Shown piece after piece: positions 23,748-33,330 of a stretch of 64,000 nucleotides of DNA. Every line of letters begins with the position of its first letter. Position 1 is the first letter of the stretch. Under the pieces are notes generated by a model. The model saw nothing but the letters and a program-made list of their open reading frames with translations. It was not told where the DNA came from and did not search any database. Source of the DNA: Halothermothrix sp. (lineage in GTDB: Bacteria > Bacillota > Halanaerobiia > DY22613); the NCBI GenBank assembly GCA_016841825.1, contig JAENYK010000005.1, forward strand, positions 248,001-312,000, in the 5' to 3' direction. The translations under genes were made by a program, and so were the position numbers.

Positions 23748-25460
23748 TTACTCCAATGTATAAAAGAATAATCTGCTCTTAATCTCCTGAATTGATTGTC
23801 GTTTATTGTCAAGATACATACCCCCAACAACCAATCGTGTAGGATTAGTTTTCGGATATGAACTAAAATCAACAATAAAATAGTCCAATCGGGGACTCTC
23901 ACTAATCAGTGTCAATACCCTTTCCCTGTTCTCCAAAACGTAAATCTTACTATACAAAAATTTATCACCATCAAAGAAATTCCTCCGCAAATAGATCTCT
24001 GGCACCTCATTATCATTCAAGTCTAAAGCATAAATCGCAAAACCGTAAACACCATTCAAGGTCTGAGACTCATGCAGTTCGTCATCTCCCACGTTAAAAA
24101 CTTTAATGGTCGCCATCTCATCCTGACCCTGCATCGTAGTAACGAACTCTTTTGAACCATCACCGTCCAGATCTGCAAAGACAAATCGTTTTCCATAATC
24201 TTCACCCAGATTATATTTTCGCATAATCAAACCTTGATAGTTAGCCACATAGACAATTCCCTGATTAAAGATTACTATCCCATCGTTACCATAGAGTGAC
24301 ACTGGCCTGGAGATAAAGCGAGGCTGTGAACTGACAAGTAGGTCATCCACTAACTCTACCAGATTACCGTGGCTAATCACTTCAGCCATTCCGTCTTTAT
24401 CCAGATCGACTGTCAAGATTTTGTGGTCATTAGATGCAGGCAGATAATCCGGTTTCGTCCAGAGAACAGTATAGTCTGTCAGATTACGAATCCGCAAGTA
24501 GTTCCCTCCACTATAAACCAACTCCTCTGAACCATCTCCGTCCAGATCGCCTAAATCAAATCCCAAAATTAGATCATCCAATAGAGGACTCTGCATAGCT
24601 AACTGCAACCTGGCTGATAAATCTTGATTCTCTTCAGGTTCACTGGATATATCCTGTTCTTCTAGCTGAGTAACTGGCTCAGAAATCTGATTAGTCTCTG
24701 GTTCAAGAGCGGTATCAGGGTTATCAGAAACCTCTACTGTGATCGCCGCTTTCTCTGACTCAGAGTCATTTGGAGAAGTCTCGGTTTCAGACCTATCATC
24801 AATTACAGTAACAGTATCACTTTGATCAGTAACACCACTATTCGTAGAGTTTTCATCTCCGGGATCCTGTTGATCAATTTCTGGAATATTGGCCGCATAG
24901 TCCGGAATTATACCTGGAATATCAACAGATTCCGCCTGTTGATATGGTAATAGATCAATCTGTTTGCGATCCATATCAATCAAATCCAGATCACGATATG
25001 TTCCCGTCTTAGCATTAATTACCAGAGCTTTGATGGTGTACTCTTTATCATGGGTTACCAGACTAGCCATAAATATCCCAGAGATCTCCAATCTTCTTCC
25101 CAATTCCTGGAATAATTCTGCCTGTGGGAGAGCTTCATCTTTGAGTTCATTCCAGACCTGATTTGTCTTCTCGGGTGAGACCAGATTGATAAATGGATTC
25201 CCATCAATGGCTTCTGATAACTGTTGATTCAGGTAGTCAGCCAGCTCTTCATTCTCACCATTAACATTCATCAAAGGTAAAAGACAGATATGATAACGAA
25301 AATTCTCATCCTGATCAATATCCATACTAATCTCCTGTAATAACCTGGAGGATAAAACTGTCAACCGTGAGTTCAAATATTTTGATGGACTCTCAGCATA
25401 AACCGAAAAACTTATTCCTATCAATAGGACAAATACAATCAATAGATTCCATCGTCTCAA
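23748..25460 (-). CDS. Exported FG-GAP/VCBS-like repeat protein
   Basis: A 570-residue protein with a signal peptide (residues 1-22, ending VYAES). The N-terminal domain (about 50-170, YHICLLPLMNVNGENEELADYL) resembles the fold of proteins that sum up small outer-membrane or curli-type subunits, but this is a weak link. Residues ~190-280 are an acidic, Ser/Thr/Glu-rich linker. The C-terminal half is a beta-propeller-like set of repeats with calcium-loop motifs: DLGDLDGDGSEELVY, VDLDKDGMAEVI, FADLDGDGSKEFV and LDLNDNEVPEIYL. Probably periplasmic or surface-located; function unknown. Confidence 0.75.
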   Translation of the reverse strand: MRRWNLLIVFVLLIGISFSVYAESPSKYLNSRLTVLSSRLLQEISMDIDQDENFRYHICLLPLMNVNGENEELADYLNQQLSEAIDGNPFINLVSPEKTNQVWNELKDEALPQAELFQELGRRLEISGIFMASLVTHDKEYTIKALVINAKTGTYRDLDLIDMDRKQIDLLPYQQAESVDIPGIIPDYAANIPEIDQQDPGDENSTNSGVTDQSDTVTVIDDRSETETSPNDSESEKAAITVEVSDNPDTALEPETNQISEPVTQLEEQDISSEPEENQDLSARLQLAMQSPLLDDLILGFDLGDLDGDGSEELVYSGGNYLRIRNLTDYTVLWTKPDYLPASNDHKILTVDLDKDGMAEVISHGNLVELVDDLLVSSQPRFISRPVSLYGNDGIVIFNQGIVYVANYQGLIMRKYNLGEDYGKRFVFADLDGDGSKEFVTTMQGQDEMATIKVFNVGDDELHESQTLNGVYGFAIYALDLNDNEVPEIYLRRNFFDGDKFLYSKIYVLENRERVLTLISESPRLDYFIVDFSSYPKTNPTRLVVGGMYLDNKRQSIQEIKSRLFFYTLE

Positions 25461-25553
25461 GTTCCATCCCTCCTTTCAATAGATCTTTTTAGACAAAAAT
25501 TTCGGGTCTCTAACTAATTCGCTCCTATTCTAGCTAATTCCTGTTAGATCAAT

Positions 25554-28500
25554 TCAAATATTTTCTTTACACAATGTTAAATATGAGCAAAATTGATGAT
25601 ACAAACAGTCGTCAGGTCTGTAACTACAACGAAAATACTCTGACATATCCTCCGGAAAACCTTTCATTACAGAAGCAATAATCTCCCCTGACAGATTCAC
25701 TATTTTTGTTTCAATTTGCAGAAAATCATCTCCGGTAAATTCCATCACCCAATACTGATTAGGAATCAGAAAATGAAATTTAAACTGTACACTGGAAACA
25801 TGAGCCAATTTATGAATTGCCAGAGCATAGATCTCTGCCTGTAGACGATATTTTTCTGCAACCTCCTGGATTTTTTCAGAAGTCACTCGATTAGATTTAT
25901 AGTCGATTATTATCGCCACTCTGGAATCCCATAAAACCCGATCCATAACCCCACTAATCAATAATTCAGAGAGCACCAGATTGAAAGGAAATTCCCGCTG
26001 CTCAGTGAGCTGGTTCAGATTATGATTTAAAGCAAATTCCTTTTCTTTCGCCACAAATGCCCGGATATATGGACGAATTTCAGTTTCTATATCTTCCTTA
26101 TTTTTCTGAAATATTAAGTAATCAAGGCCCAACTGATTGAGTCCCATCTCGATAAGTTCTCCCAGTTCATCGAAAGTCTTTAGATGTTGACAGATAAAGT
26201 GAATCAAAGTACCACGTTGATCTGCAGCCAGCAGTCCATTGCCGATCCCGGTATAAGATGCCTGATCCGCCATACTCATCTCCATAGTTAACAGATCTTC
26301 CACATCCAATAACTGCAGATTGCGTTCAGGGGAATCGATATTGGTAGGCAGCTGCTGTATATACTGATGATAATACCATCGTGGGCATCTATCGTAAGTC
26401 ATTAAAGCACTTACTCCGAAACTATGAAACCCTCGTTTCAATCCTGTCTTTATATTCAATTGATCAAAATTTTGATAGATCTGCTGCCAGTGTTCCAGAT
26501 CTATCGCCTGACGATCTGGGATAAGCTGACTATTTGACCATCCTTCTTTGCGTAAGTGGATCCCAATGCGATGCTGATTCTCTGGTCCATAGCTAAAAGT
26601 CTCCGGTAATCCTTCTGTCTCCTGAAAATTAAAGATCATCCCCAACCATTCCAACCAATTTTTTCCCTCATCAATCACACTGGCTTTAAACTTTTTAGTC
26701 ACCCCACTAATTACAAGATGATCTCTCGCTCTTGTAGCAGCAACATAGAAAAGCCGTTTTCGCTCTGCTATCTCCCGTTTCTTATCCTCTTCCCAAAGCT
26801 GAGTGTAAATTGAAGTCTTCACCAAACTTCCTGATAATGGATCTCTTACCTTTAATCCGACACCTATCTGGGGATCAAAGCAAATATTCGGGAATGTAGT
26901 ATGATTTATCAATTGACGCTGGGTATCTGGGATGATCACTACAGGAAACTCTAATCCTTTAGATTGATGAATACTCATTAATTTAACCAGATCATGCTGA
27001 CCTGGTAATTGAGCCAGACCTTCCCGGACCTCTTTCTCATCTAGTCTCTCAACATAGTGGATAAATCCAATCAGAGAAGAATAAGTATCCTGCTCATATT
27101 TTCTGGCTAAAGCCTGTAATTTCTGCAGATTAGCCCGAATTAACTCTCCAGAGGAATGGGCCAACGTCAATTTAAGATAACCAGTATCTTCCAGCAGGCG
27201 ACTAATTAGAGTTGAAATCTCTTCTTTATCCCGATTTTTTCGTGCCTGATGATAGATAATAGCAAACCTTCGTAAACTGGTTAATGATCTCTGAGTCAGT
27301 CCCTGGATTTGCTCAGGGTTACTGATAATATCTAGAATATCTCCTCCAGCGGTAACTATCTGATAAATCTCATCATCGCTCAAACTACAGAAAGGCGATC
27401 TCAATACACCAACCCATTGAAGCATCAAATCAGGATTATCCACTACTCGCAACAGATTGATTAGATCTCTTATCTCCTGGCGTTCGTAAAATCCACGGCC
27501 ATTTATCACGGTGTAAGGGATCTGCAGCCTCTGTAACGCCTCTTCATAGATCTGAATATTACTCAGAGCCTGAAAAAGGATGCAGATATCACCAAAATGG
27601 ATCGTTGCAGCTTTTGGCAACTGGTTCAAATTTTCCTCACTGGTTAATTTCTTTTGACCGTGAACCATCTCCACAATTTTTTCTGCCAATTGTTGGGCTT
27701 CCTCAACACGAGCGTTCAGACCCTCACTTTTTAACTCAGCATTATCCAACAGCATAAATTCTACACAGACTTCTTCCTGATTCTCTTGACGATAAAACTC
27801 TGACTCCTGATACTCCAGATCATAAGGGTTATCCTGACTACCAAAAACTTCGGTAAAAAAATGATTAACAAAGTCAATAATCTTTCGACGACTACGAAAA
27901 TTTTTATTCAACTGAATCTCCTGTCCCACTGCTTTAATCTCAGCCAGAACTTTTTTAAAGACAGTCACATCAGCACCACGAAAACGATAAATTGACTGTT
28001 TAGGATCACCTACAATAAATAGCTTATTTCCACTAATTGGAGCATCAATTCTACCTCCAATCAATAGCCGAATTAATTCTTCTTGAAGAGGATTGGTATC
28101 CTGAAATTCATCTACCATGATAAATTTATATCTCTGTCCAACCTCTCGGCAAAACTCCTGATTGGTCTGCAACATCCTGATAGTTTTTTGTTCCAAATCA
28201 CCAAAATCAAGTACACCTAAATCAACTTTTGCCCTAGTATATGCATCATCAATCTGTTTTAAGACATTAGTCAGAGCGGGAATGATTTTCACTGCCTGCA
28301 GGTCTGCCAGATACTGATCTAACTCATTCTGATCAGTTATTTCCTTAAAACGGGTATTCTGTTCTCTAATCCCCTTTGTCAAATTACCGCTCAAAATCCC
28401 TCTTATCTCACCTAGTATTTGGCGTTCAGTATCAGCGAGGGAAGTAATTTTTTTTATTTTTAAAGCAAACTCATCCCATTTTCCTTCCAGGAGATCCAAT

Positions 28501-29201
28501 TTTGCCTTAGTACCAGAAGAAAGATTGGTATTGTGATTAATCTCTAACATCTCCTCAATGAGACCCACGATCTCCGTTTTCAAATCTTCCACCTTTTCTT
28601 CACTGACAGCCAACTTTTTTTGAGTAAGTTCAGCAACATCATCAATGGTCAGATGCCCATCTCTACTATGAAGATAAGTAGTTTTTAATAGATTATTAAT
28701 CCCAAATAAGCCAAACTCCCAGACCAGAGTCACCAGATTAGATTCTTCACTATTCAATCCCGACAGTAACAAATTTTCAATAATTTCATCCAGAAGATCA
28801 TCTGCTTCCTCCTCATCCAACACTCGAAAATAAGGGTCAATTTCCGCTTCAATGGGATGAGAACGCAGTAGCAGACTACAAAATCCGTGAAAGGTTGTAA
28901 TCTGAGCCCGATTTAACTCTTCTTTAACTTTCAGCCAGAAACCTTTCTCTTCAGGAGTTGTAGTCTGAGCGAGCAATTCAAATACTTCTCTGGAGATTCT
29001 TTCCTTCATCTCAGCTGCGGCTTTTTTAGTAAAGGTAATGGCTAAAATCTCCCCAACCTGAGCAAGTCTTTTTTTAAGCAGATGGAGATACCGCTGAACC
29101 AGCACTCTGGTTTTACCAGATCCTGCGCCAGCAGATAACACAATACTTTGATTAGTTATCTCGACTGCATCTTTTTGAGCTTTAGTTGGTTCAAAGATCA
29201 T
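25554..29201 (-). CDS. addA: ATP-dependent helicase/nuclease subunit A (AddA)
   Basis: A 1215-residue UvrD-type helicase fused to a PD-(D/E)XK nuclease; AddAB processes double-strand breaks for recombination. Walker A is SAGAGSGKT (23-31), followed by AITFTKKAAAEM, FIMVDEFQDTNPLQ, GDPKQSIYRFRGADV, MSIHQSKGLEFPVV and YVAATRARDHLV. The nuclease site is SGVMDRVLWDSRVAIIIDYKSNRV (near 1125-1150). Unusually it also has CPRWYYHQYI near residue 938 and a C-terminal set C1192/C1199/C1205/C1211, which recalls the Fe-S nuclease seen in AddB. It overlaps addB by 11 nt. Confidence 0.95.
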   Translation of the reverse strand: MIFEPTKAQKDAVEITNQSIVLSAGAGSGKTRVLVQRYLHLLKKRLAQVGEILAITFTKKAAAEMKERISREVFELLAQTTTPEEKGFWLKVKEELNRAQITTFHGFCSLLLRSHPIEAEIDPYFRVLDEEEADDLLDEIIENLLLSGLNSEESNLVTLVWEFGLFGINNLLKTTYLHSRDGHLTIDDVAELTQKKLAVSEEKVEDLKTEIVGLIEEMLEINHNTNLSSGTKAKLDLLEGKWDEFALKIKKITSLADTERQILGEIRGILSGNLTKGIREQNTRFKEITDQNELDQYLADLQAVKIIPALTNVLKQIDDAYTRAKVDLGVLDFGDLEQKTIRMLQTNQEFCREVGQRYKFIMVDEFQDTNPLQEELIRLLIGGRIDAPISGNKLFIVGDPKQSIYRFRGADVTVFKKVLAEIKAVGQEIQLNKNFRSRRKIIDFVNHFFTEVFGSQDNPYDLEYQESEFYRQENQEEVCVEFMLLDNAELKSEGLNARVEEAQQLAEKIVEMVHGQKKLTSEENLNQLPKAATIHFGDICILFQALSNIQIYEEALQRLQIPYTVINGRGFYERQEIRDLINLLRVVDNPDLMLQWVGVLRSPFCSLSDDEIYQIVTAGGDILDIISNPEQIQGLTQRSLTSLRRFAIIYHQARKNRDKEEISTLISRLLEDTGYLKLTLAHSSGELIRANLQKLQALARKYEQDTYSSLIGFIHYVERLDEKEVREGLAQLPGQHDLVKLMSIHQSKGLEFPVVIIPDTQRQLINHTTFPNICFDPQIGVGLKVRDPLSGSLVKTSIYTQLWEEDKKREIAERKRLFYVAATRARDHLVISGVTKKFKASVIDEGKNWLEWLGMIFNFQETEGLPETFSYGPENQHRIGIHLRKEGWSNSQLIPDRQAIDLEHWQQIYQNFDQLNIKTGLKRGFHSFGVSALMTYDRCPRWYYHQYIQQLPTNIDSPERNLQLLDVEDLLTMEMSMADQASYTGIGNGLLAADQRGTLIHFICQHLKTFDELGELIEMGLNQLGLDYLIFQKNKEDIETEIRPYIRAFVAKEKEFALNHNLNQLTEQREFPFNLVLSELLISGVMDRVLWDSRVAIIIDYKSNRVTSEKIQEVAEKYRLQAEIYALAIHKLAHVSSVQFKFHFLIPNQYWVMEFTGDDFLQIETKIVNLSGEIIASVMKGFPEDMSEYFRCSYRPDDCLYHQFCSYLTLCKENI

Positions 29202-32200
29202 CTGTAGCCACCTCCTGTAGATTCTCTGCTTTAACTTTTAAACCGATCCGTGTCTGATCATACCGACATATTTTCTTAAACTTACAGTATTTAGGGCATT
29301 CCTTAGCCGGTTTTACCCGAAAATCACCCTTTCGAATCCCCGCAATATATTTAAAAACAAATTCATCCACCTGAGTTAATAAATTATCCCAATCTTCCTT
29401 ATCTAAACAACTATTTTTACGAGAACTAACTGGAACTAAATCAACTCTTGTATTACGCCAGATACCCTGCTGACGATCACAATTTTTGATCGAGAAATAA
29501 CCGGCTCCCAGAACTGCCTTATCCTGACCACAGATCTGTTTGGCTGCTTTCACATAAATAGGGAGCTGCAGATCCCGGCCGGCCTCCATCGCCTCTAGAC
29601 CATCCCGACTGCCAAATTTATAATCATAGATGATAACATACTGACCATCCTTGCTCAGGTCAATTCTATCTATTTTGCCACCAAATTTGATCTCTATACC
29701 GGCATCAGTATCTTTGATCACTACAGGTTGATAACAATTCTCTTCTACAGTCTGATCCTTCTCCTGATATTCTTCACTAAGGCCAAAGCTGGTCTCTAAC
29801 CAGGTAGGTCTCCATTCATAGTTCTGCTTTTCAGCTTCTGAATATTCAAAAGCCAAAACCCGTTCAAGATTCTCCAAGATCTCCTTCTGATAAACCATCC
29901 ACAGCCCAGGTGGAAGACTCTTCCCGTGACCAAACTCTGGCAGAATTTCTGCTGAGACTCGCTGCAATCTCTTCGTCGCCTCGGCCAGAGGTTCTTCCAC
30001 CCAACCAGGGAATTCTCGAAAAAATTTATACAGAATCTGATGATATAGATTACCCAATTCCAATGGTTCCAGTCGGAATATGGGTTCTTCTACCTCGTCC
30101 AATCCTAAAACCCGTTTACAATAAAATTGAAATGGGCATACTGCATAATCATTTAATCGACTTATGCTATATGTCTGATAATAGGGAAATCTTTGCTCCA
30201 ATTGAATTATATTCTTATCATCCCGTAAAACACCATCATATTCACTAAATTGTGCACTTTCCCGGATTTTAATCATCTGCCCACATTGAAAGAGATTTTC
30301 TATCCGCTGTGCCGTATTCTGAGCAGATAAATTTTGGGTCTCTGTTGTCATCTTAGTAGTAAACTTCTCTAAGCCTGCTGCCACTTCCGGGTATGCTCCT
30401 CCTGCCCACAACTCTCTCAAAAGATTCTCTTCCAACTCTCGCCTAGTTAAAGGCAATTTATCGCCAGAAGAATTAATCATAATCTCAAACTCCTGAACAC
30501 TATCTTCGATAAATAAATTCAGCACCTCCTGAATAAAATAAGAACTCTGGGCAGTATCATCAACTTTCAGTACAGGACAGGTCAATCTTAGTCTTTCTGC
30601 AGCAGTACTAATCGCTTCCAGAAAAAATAATCTTTCTTCCGCTAAAACTTCATAATCCTGCTTTAGGTGAACTCCCCGAGCTTCGAGGATTGCTCTTTCC
30701 TCCTTTGAGAACAACCAATCATTTCCGGCATAAGAAGGAAAATCACCTTCAATCAATCCTCCAACAAAGGTTACTTTAAAGGTTTTTCCCCTACATTGAT
30801 ACGCTGTCAATATCTGAACTGCATCGGTCATCAGCTTTGGTTGAGGAAGATGAATCTCATCTACCCTCTGTTGAAGTGAGTGGACAAACTCCCGATATGG
30901 TAAGCTTATCTGTAAACCCTGGTCTCCTGTTAATTTTGTGCCAAACCTCACCATTCTGGTCAAAACCTGCTGTATCAGATCCAGGCTTAACAGGTCTCGA
31001 CGTAGAATTCCGGTCTCTTTAGTATCTACCACCTGTGCAGCCAATTGATATTTTTTTAAAAAATATAACAATTGTTGGCTGTGAGTTAACAGACTTTGCT
31101 TTTTGGCTAATTTATCCAGATCGGCAATAACCTCTTTCAGTATCAGTTTCAATCTTTGAAGCACCTCTAGATATTCTGTTTCACCAGCCATAACCAATCT
31201 TTTCTCTAACCAGTCAAACTTATTTAGCCACTCTCTCTTACCTGTAATAATCCCGGCTTCCAGAATAAGCTGTTCAAACTTACCCCATTCTCTCTGATCA
31301 GTAATGTTGATATACTGAGATCGCAAAACGGTCAATAGACTTTCTCTGGACCAGTCTGTGGCAAAAATATTATAAATACTTAAAATTAATTTAAATACGG
31401 GAGTCCGGCTCAACCGCGTCCCTTCAGAAATCTGATAAGGTATCTCCAATTCTCCAAACGACCTTTTGATGAAAGTTTGATAATCTCCCAGATCAGGTAG
31501 AATTACTCCAATCTCTCCCAGGCAAAGATCAGACCTTTCCAGAATCAATCTTTTAATCTGACGCCCAATATGTTCAATCTCAGAAAACTTGTCTGGAGTA
31601 TAGGTTATCGAAACTCGCTCATCACCTTCAATTCGCGAAGCGGACAGATCAAATAACGAATGTTTTAAATGGGCTAAAATAGCATCAGTATCAGTTCTCT
31701 TTTCTCGATGTTCTTCAATCTTCCTGTTTTGACCTAGTGTATCTGTTAAACCGCTGTGCCGATTTATCACCTCTACGAGCGATTTAAAGGAATCTTTTCG
31801 TTCTTCATCTTGAAAACTATGTATCAGTATTTCAATACCTCTCTGTTGCAAAACCTGAATAAAACGCAATTGAAGTTTATTTAGTTGGTGAAATCCATCA
31901 ACTACTACTGCTTTTAGACGATGACTAATTCCCCGACCCAATGAATCAATCGGCTGATCCAAAATAGTATCAATAGCTAATTGATAATTTCGCTCATTGT
32001 CAACCAGATCAAAACCATCCAAAAATTCTTCATATTGTTGATAAATCAAACCCAATTCCCGCACTTTAGCTGAATACTGACAATTTGTCAACCATTCACT
32101 GGGGGTACGTCCGGTTCCTTTTATCTCATTAATCCAGATTTGTAGACTGTGATAAAACCCTTCATAATTGGCAATTTCCCCTAGATAAGCCAGGCGTCCT

Positions 32201-32517
32201 TCTTCCAATAGTCTTCTGGTAACAAGTCTTAACACTAACTTCTGCTCTGAAAATAGAATCGGTTGACGATATAGACCCCAATCTTTCAAAAATTCATTGA
32301 CAAAACCATCAAAGAGATAGATCTGAGGTCTGGCAAATGCGGTGATTCCTCTGGAGGCCAGACGGTTTAACAATACCTCCTGAACATCTTTAAGTAATTC
32401 TGTGGTTGGAACTAAATATGCAAATCTAGCTCCACCTATATCCAATAAATTAAGACAGTAATCAATTAATTCACTCCGACTCTGTTTTAAATCTGAACCA
32501 CATATTAGTTTTATCAT
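29191..32517 (-). CDS. addB: ATP-dependent helicase/deoxyribonuclease subunit B (AddB)
   Basis: The 1108-residue partner of AddA. The N-terminal inactivated helicase starts MIKLICGSDLKQSRSELIDYC and lacks a Walker A loop, as in RexB-like members. The C-terminal nuclease has GKIDRIDLSKDGQYVIIYDYKFG, and Fe-S cysteines in YAVCPFQFYCKRVLGL and CPKYCKFKKIC. The cluster spacing is C-x3-C-x5-C, one residue longer than C-x2-C-x5-C in Bacillus AddB. I chose ATG at 32517 (GGGGTGAGAG upstream); the longer frame adds unrelated sequence from the intergenic region. Confidence 0.93.
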   Translation of the reverse strand: MIKLICGSDLKQSRSELIDYCLNLLDIGGARFAYLVPTTELLKDVQEVLLNRLASRGITAFARPQIYLFDGFVNEFLKDWGLYRQPILFSEQKLVLRLVTRRLLEEGRLAYLGEIANYEGFYHSLQIWINEIKGTGRTPSEWLTNCQYSAKVRELGLIYQQYEEFLDGFDLVDNERNYQLAIDTILDQPIDSLGRGISHRLKAVVVDGFHQLNKLQLRFIQVLQQRGIEILIHSFQDEERKDSFKSLVEVINRHSGLTDTLGQNRKIEEHREKRTDTDAILAHLKHSLFDLSASRIEGDERVSITYTPDKFSEIEHIGRQIKRLILERSDLCLGEIGVILPDLGDYQTFIKRSFGELEIPYQISEGTRLSRTPVFKLILSIYNIFATDWSRESLLTVLRSQYINITDQREWGKFEQLILEAGIITGKREWLNKFDWLEKRLVMAGETEYLEVLQRLKLILKEVIADLDKLAKKQSLLTHSQQLLYFLKKYQLAAQVVDTKETGILRRDLLSLDLIQQVLTRMVRFGTKLTGDQGLQISLPYREFVHSLQQRVDEIHLPQPKLMTDAVQILTAYQCRGKTFKVTFVGGLIEGDFPSYAGNDWLFSKEERAILEARGVHLKQDYEVLAEERLFFLEAISTAAERLRLTCPVLKVDDTAQSSYFIQEVLNLFIEDSVQEFEIMINSSGDKLPLTRRELEENLLRELWAGGAYPEVAAGLEKFTTKMTTETQNLSAQNTAQRIENLFQCGQMIKIRESAQFSEYDGVLRDDKNIIQLEQRFPYYQTYSISRLNDYAVCPFQFYCKRVLGLDEVEEPIFRLEPLELGNLYHQILYKFFREFPGWVEEPLAEATKRLQRVSAEILPEFGHGKSLPPGLWMVYQKEILENLERVLAFEYSEAEKQNYEWRPTWLETSFGLSEEYQEKDQTVEENCYQPVVIKDTDAGIEIKFGGKIDRIDLSKDGQYVIIYDYKFGSRDGLEAMEAGRDLQLPIYVKAAKQICGQDKAVLGAGYFSIKNCDRQQGIWRNTRVDLVPVSSRKNSCLDKEDWDNLLTQVDEFVFKYIAGIRKGDFRVKPAKECPKYCKFKKICRYDQTRIGLKVKAENLQEVATDDL

Positions 32518-32704
32518 TTCTCTCACCCCGATTTCGTTACTACTTTTTAAATTCGGTAAATAACCGTTAAACCCTTTTGATATCTCTTTCAACGCCAGAA
32601 ATAGATTAACAATAAACAGAAAAGTTGCCACATAGGAGAACTTCTGGAGAAGCTCAGTATGGCAACTTTTCCTAACATGCACTAAACTAAACATTTTTAC
32701 ATTC

Positions 32705-32818
32705 TAGACAAGTGAACTCGTTCAGCTAAAGCTGAACCGCGGGGCTTCATATAGGGATTCAACTCCACCTGAAGTAGAATAAGGCAGCTCCCACTTATAG
32801 AAGTGGGAGTCATAAAAT
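32705..32818. repeat. Possible IS200/IS605-type end remnant (copy A)
   Basis: The stretch has TTCAGCTAAAGCTGAA, then GGGGCTTCA, GGGATTCAACTCCACCTGAAGT, and a 9-bp hairpin CTCCCACTTATAGAAGTGGGAG, each of which can fold. A close relative lies at 48184-48270 and shares the hairpin end with 38455-38465. No transposase or tnpB is present. Small imperfect hairpins with no terminal inverted repeats are typical of IS200/IS605 ends, and this is an inference. Confidence 0.45.
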
Positions 32819-32824
32819 TTAGAT

Positions 32825-33133
32825 CTATTTGGTGGTATAATCATCTTTCTTTAAATCTATGACCTTGCCTTTTTTCTGTTGATTCTGTGGTTTTTCTGAT
32901 TGTAGTCTCTGCCAATATTTTTCCAATTCTTTAACAGTCCACTGCCATCCTATAATCAATAGGCCAAAATCCTCCAAATACCCAAAGGGAAAAATTATAT
33001 CAGGTAACAGGTCAAAAGGCACTAAAAAATACACAGCTGGCAAGAAAAACAATATTTTCTTCCACAAAGACTCTTTTGGGTCTACCATATACTTACTCAA
33101 CAATACCAAATATCGTAACTTTTTAGCCACCAC
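32825..33133 (-). CDS. DUF1232 (YkvA-like) small membrane protein
   Basis: A 102-residue protein. The DUF1232 core LPAVYFLVPFDLLPDIIFPFGYLEDFGLLIIGWQW (residues 31-65, one or two membrane segments) is intact; the tail is basic. Role unknown. The start is GTG at 33133, or the next GTG at 33130, after AAAGGAGGTTATAG. Confidence 0.85.
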   Translation of the reverse strand: MVAKKLRYLVLLSKYMVDPKESLWKKILFFLPAVYFLVPFDLLPDIIFPFGYLEDFGLLIIGWQWTVKELEKYWQRLQSEKPQNQQKKGKVIDLKKDDYTTK

Positions 33134-33269
33134 CTATAACCTCCTTTACTGCAACATCTATTTCTTTAAATTATTATTTCTCCATCTATTTATTATACCC
33201 TGCATTTTTCGAATATTTTATGTTATCTTTGTCTAATACATGGCTTCGATCTGATTAATTCATAATAAA

Positions 33270-33292
33270 AACCGTCACAATCACTGACGGTT
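33270..33292 (-). terminator. Terminator after the MFS gene
   Basis: AACCGTCA pairs with TGACGGTT over a 7-nt loop and is followed by TTTTTATT on the minus strand, ~39 nt after the stop. Confidence 0.8.
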
Positions 33293-33330
33293 AAACACCA
33301 CAAACTATGTTGAAACTCCCAAAAAGCGTT

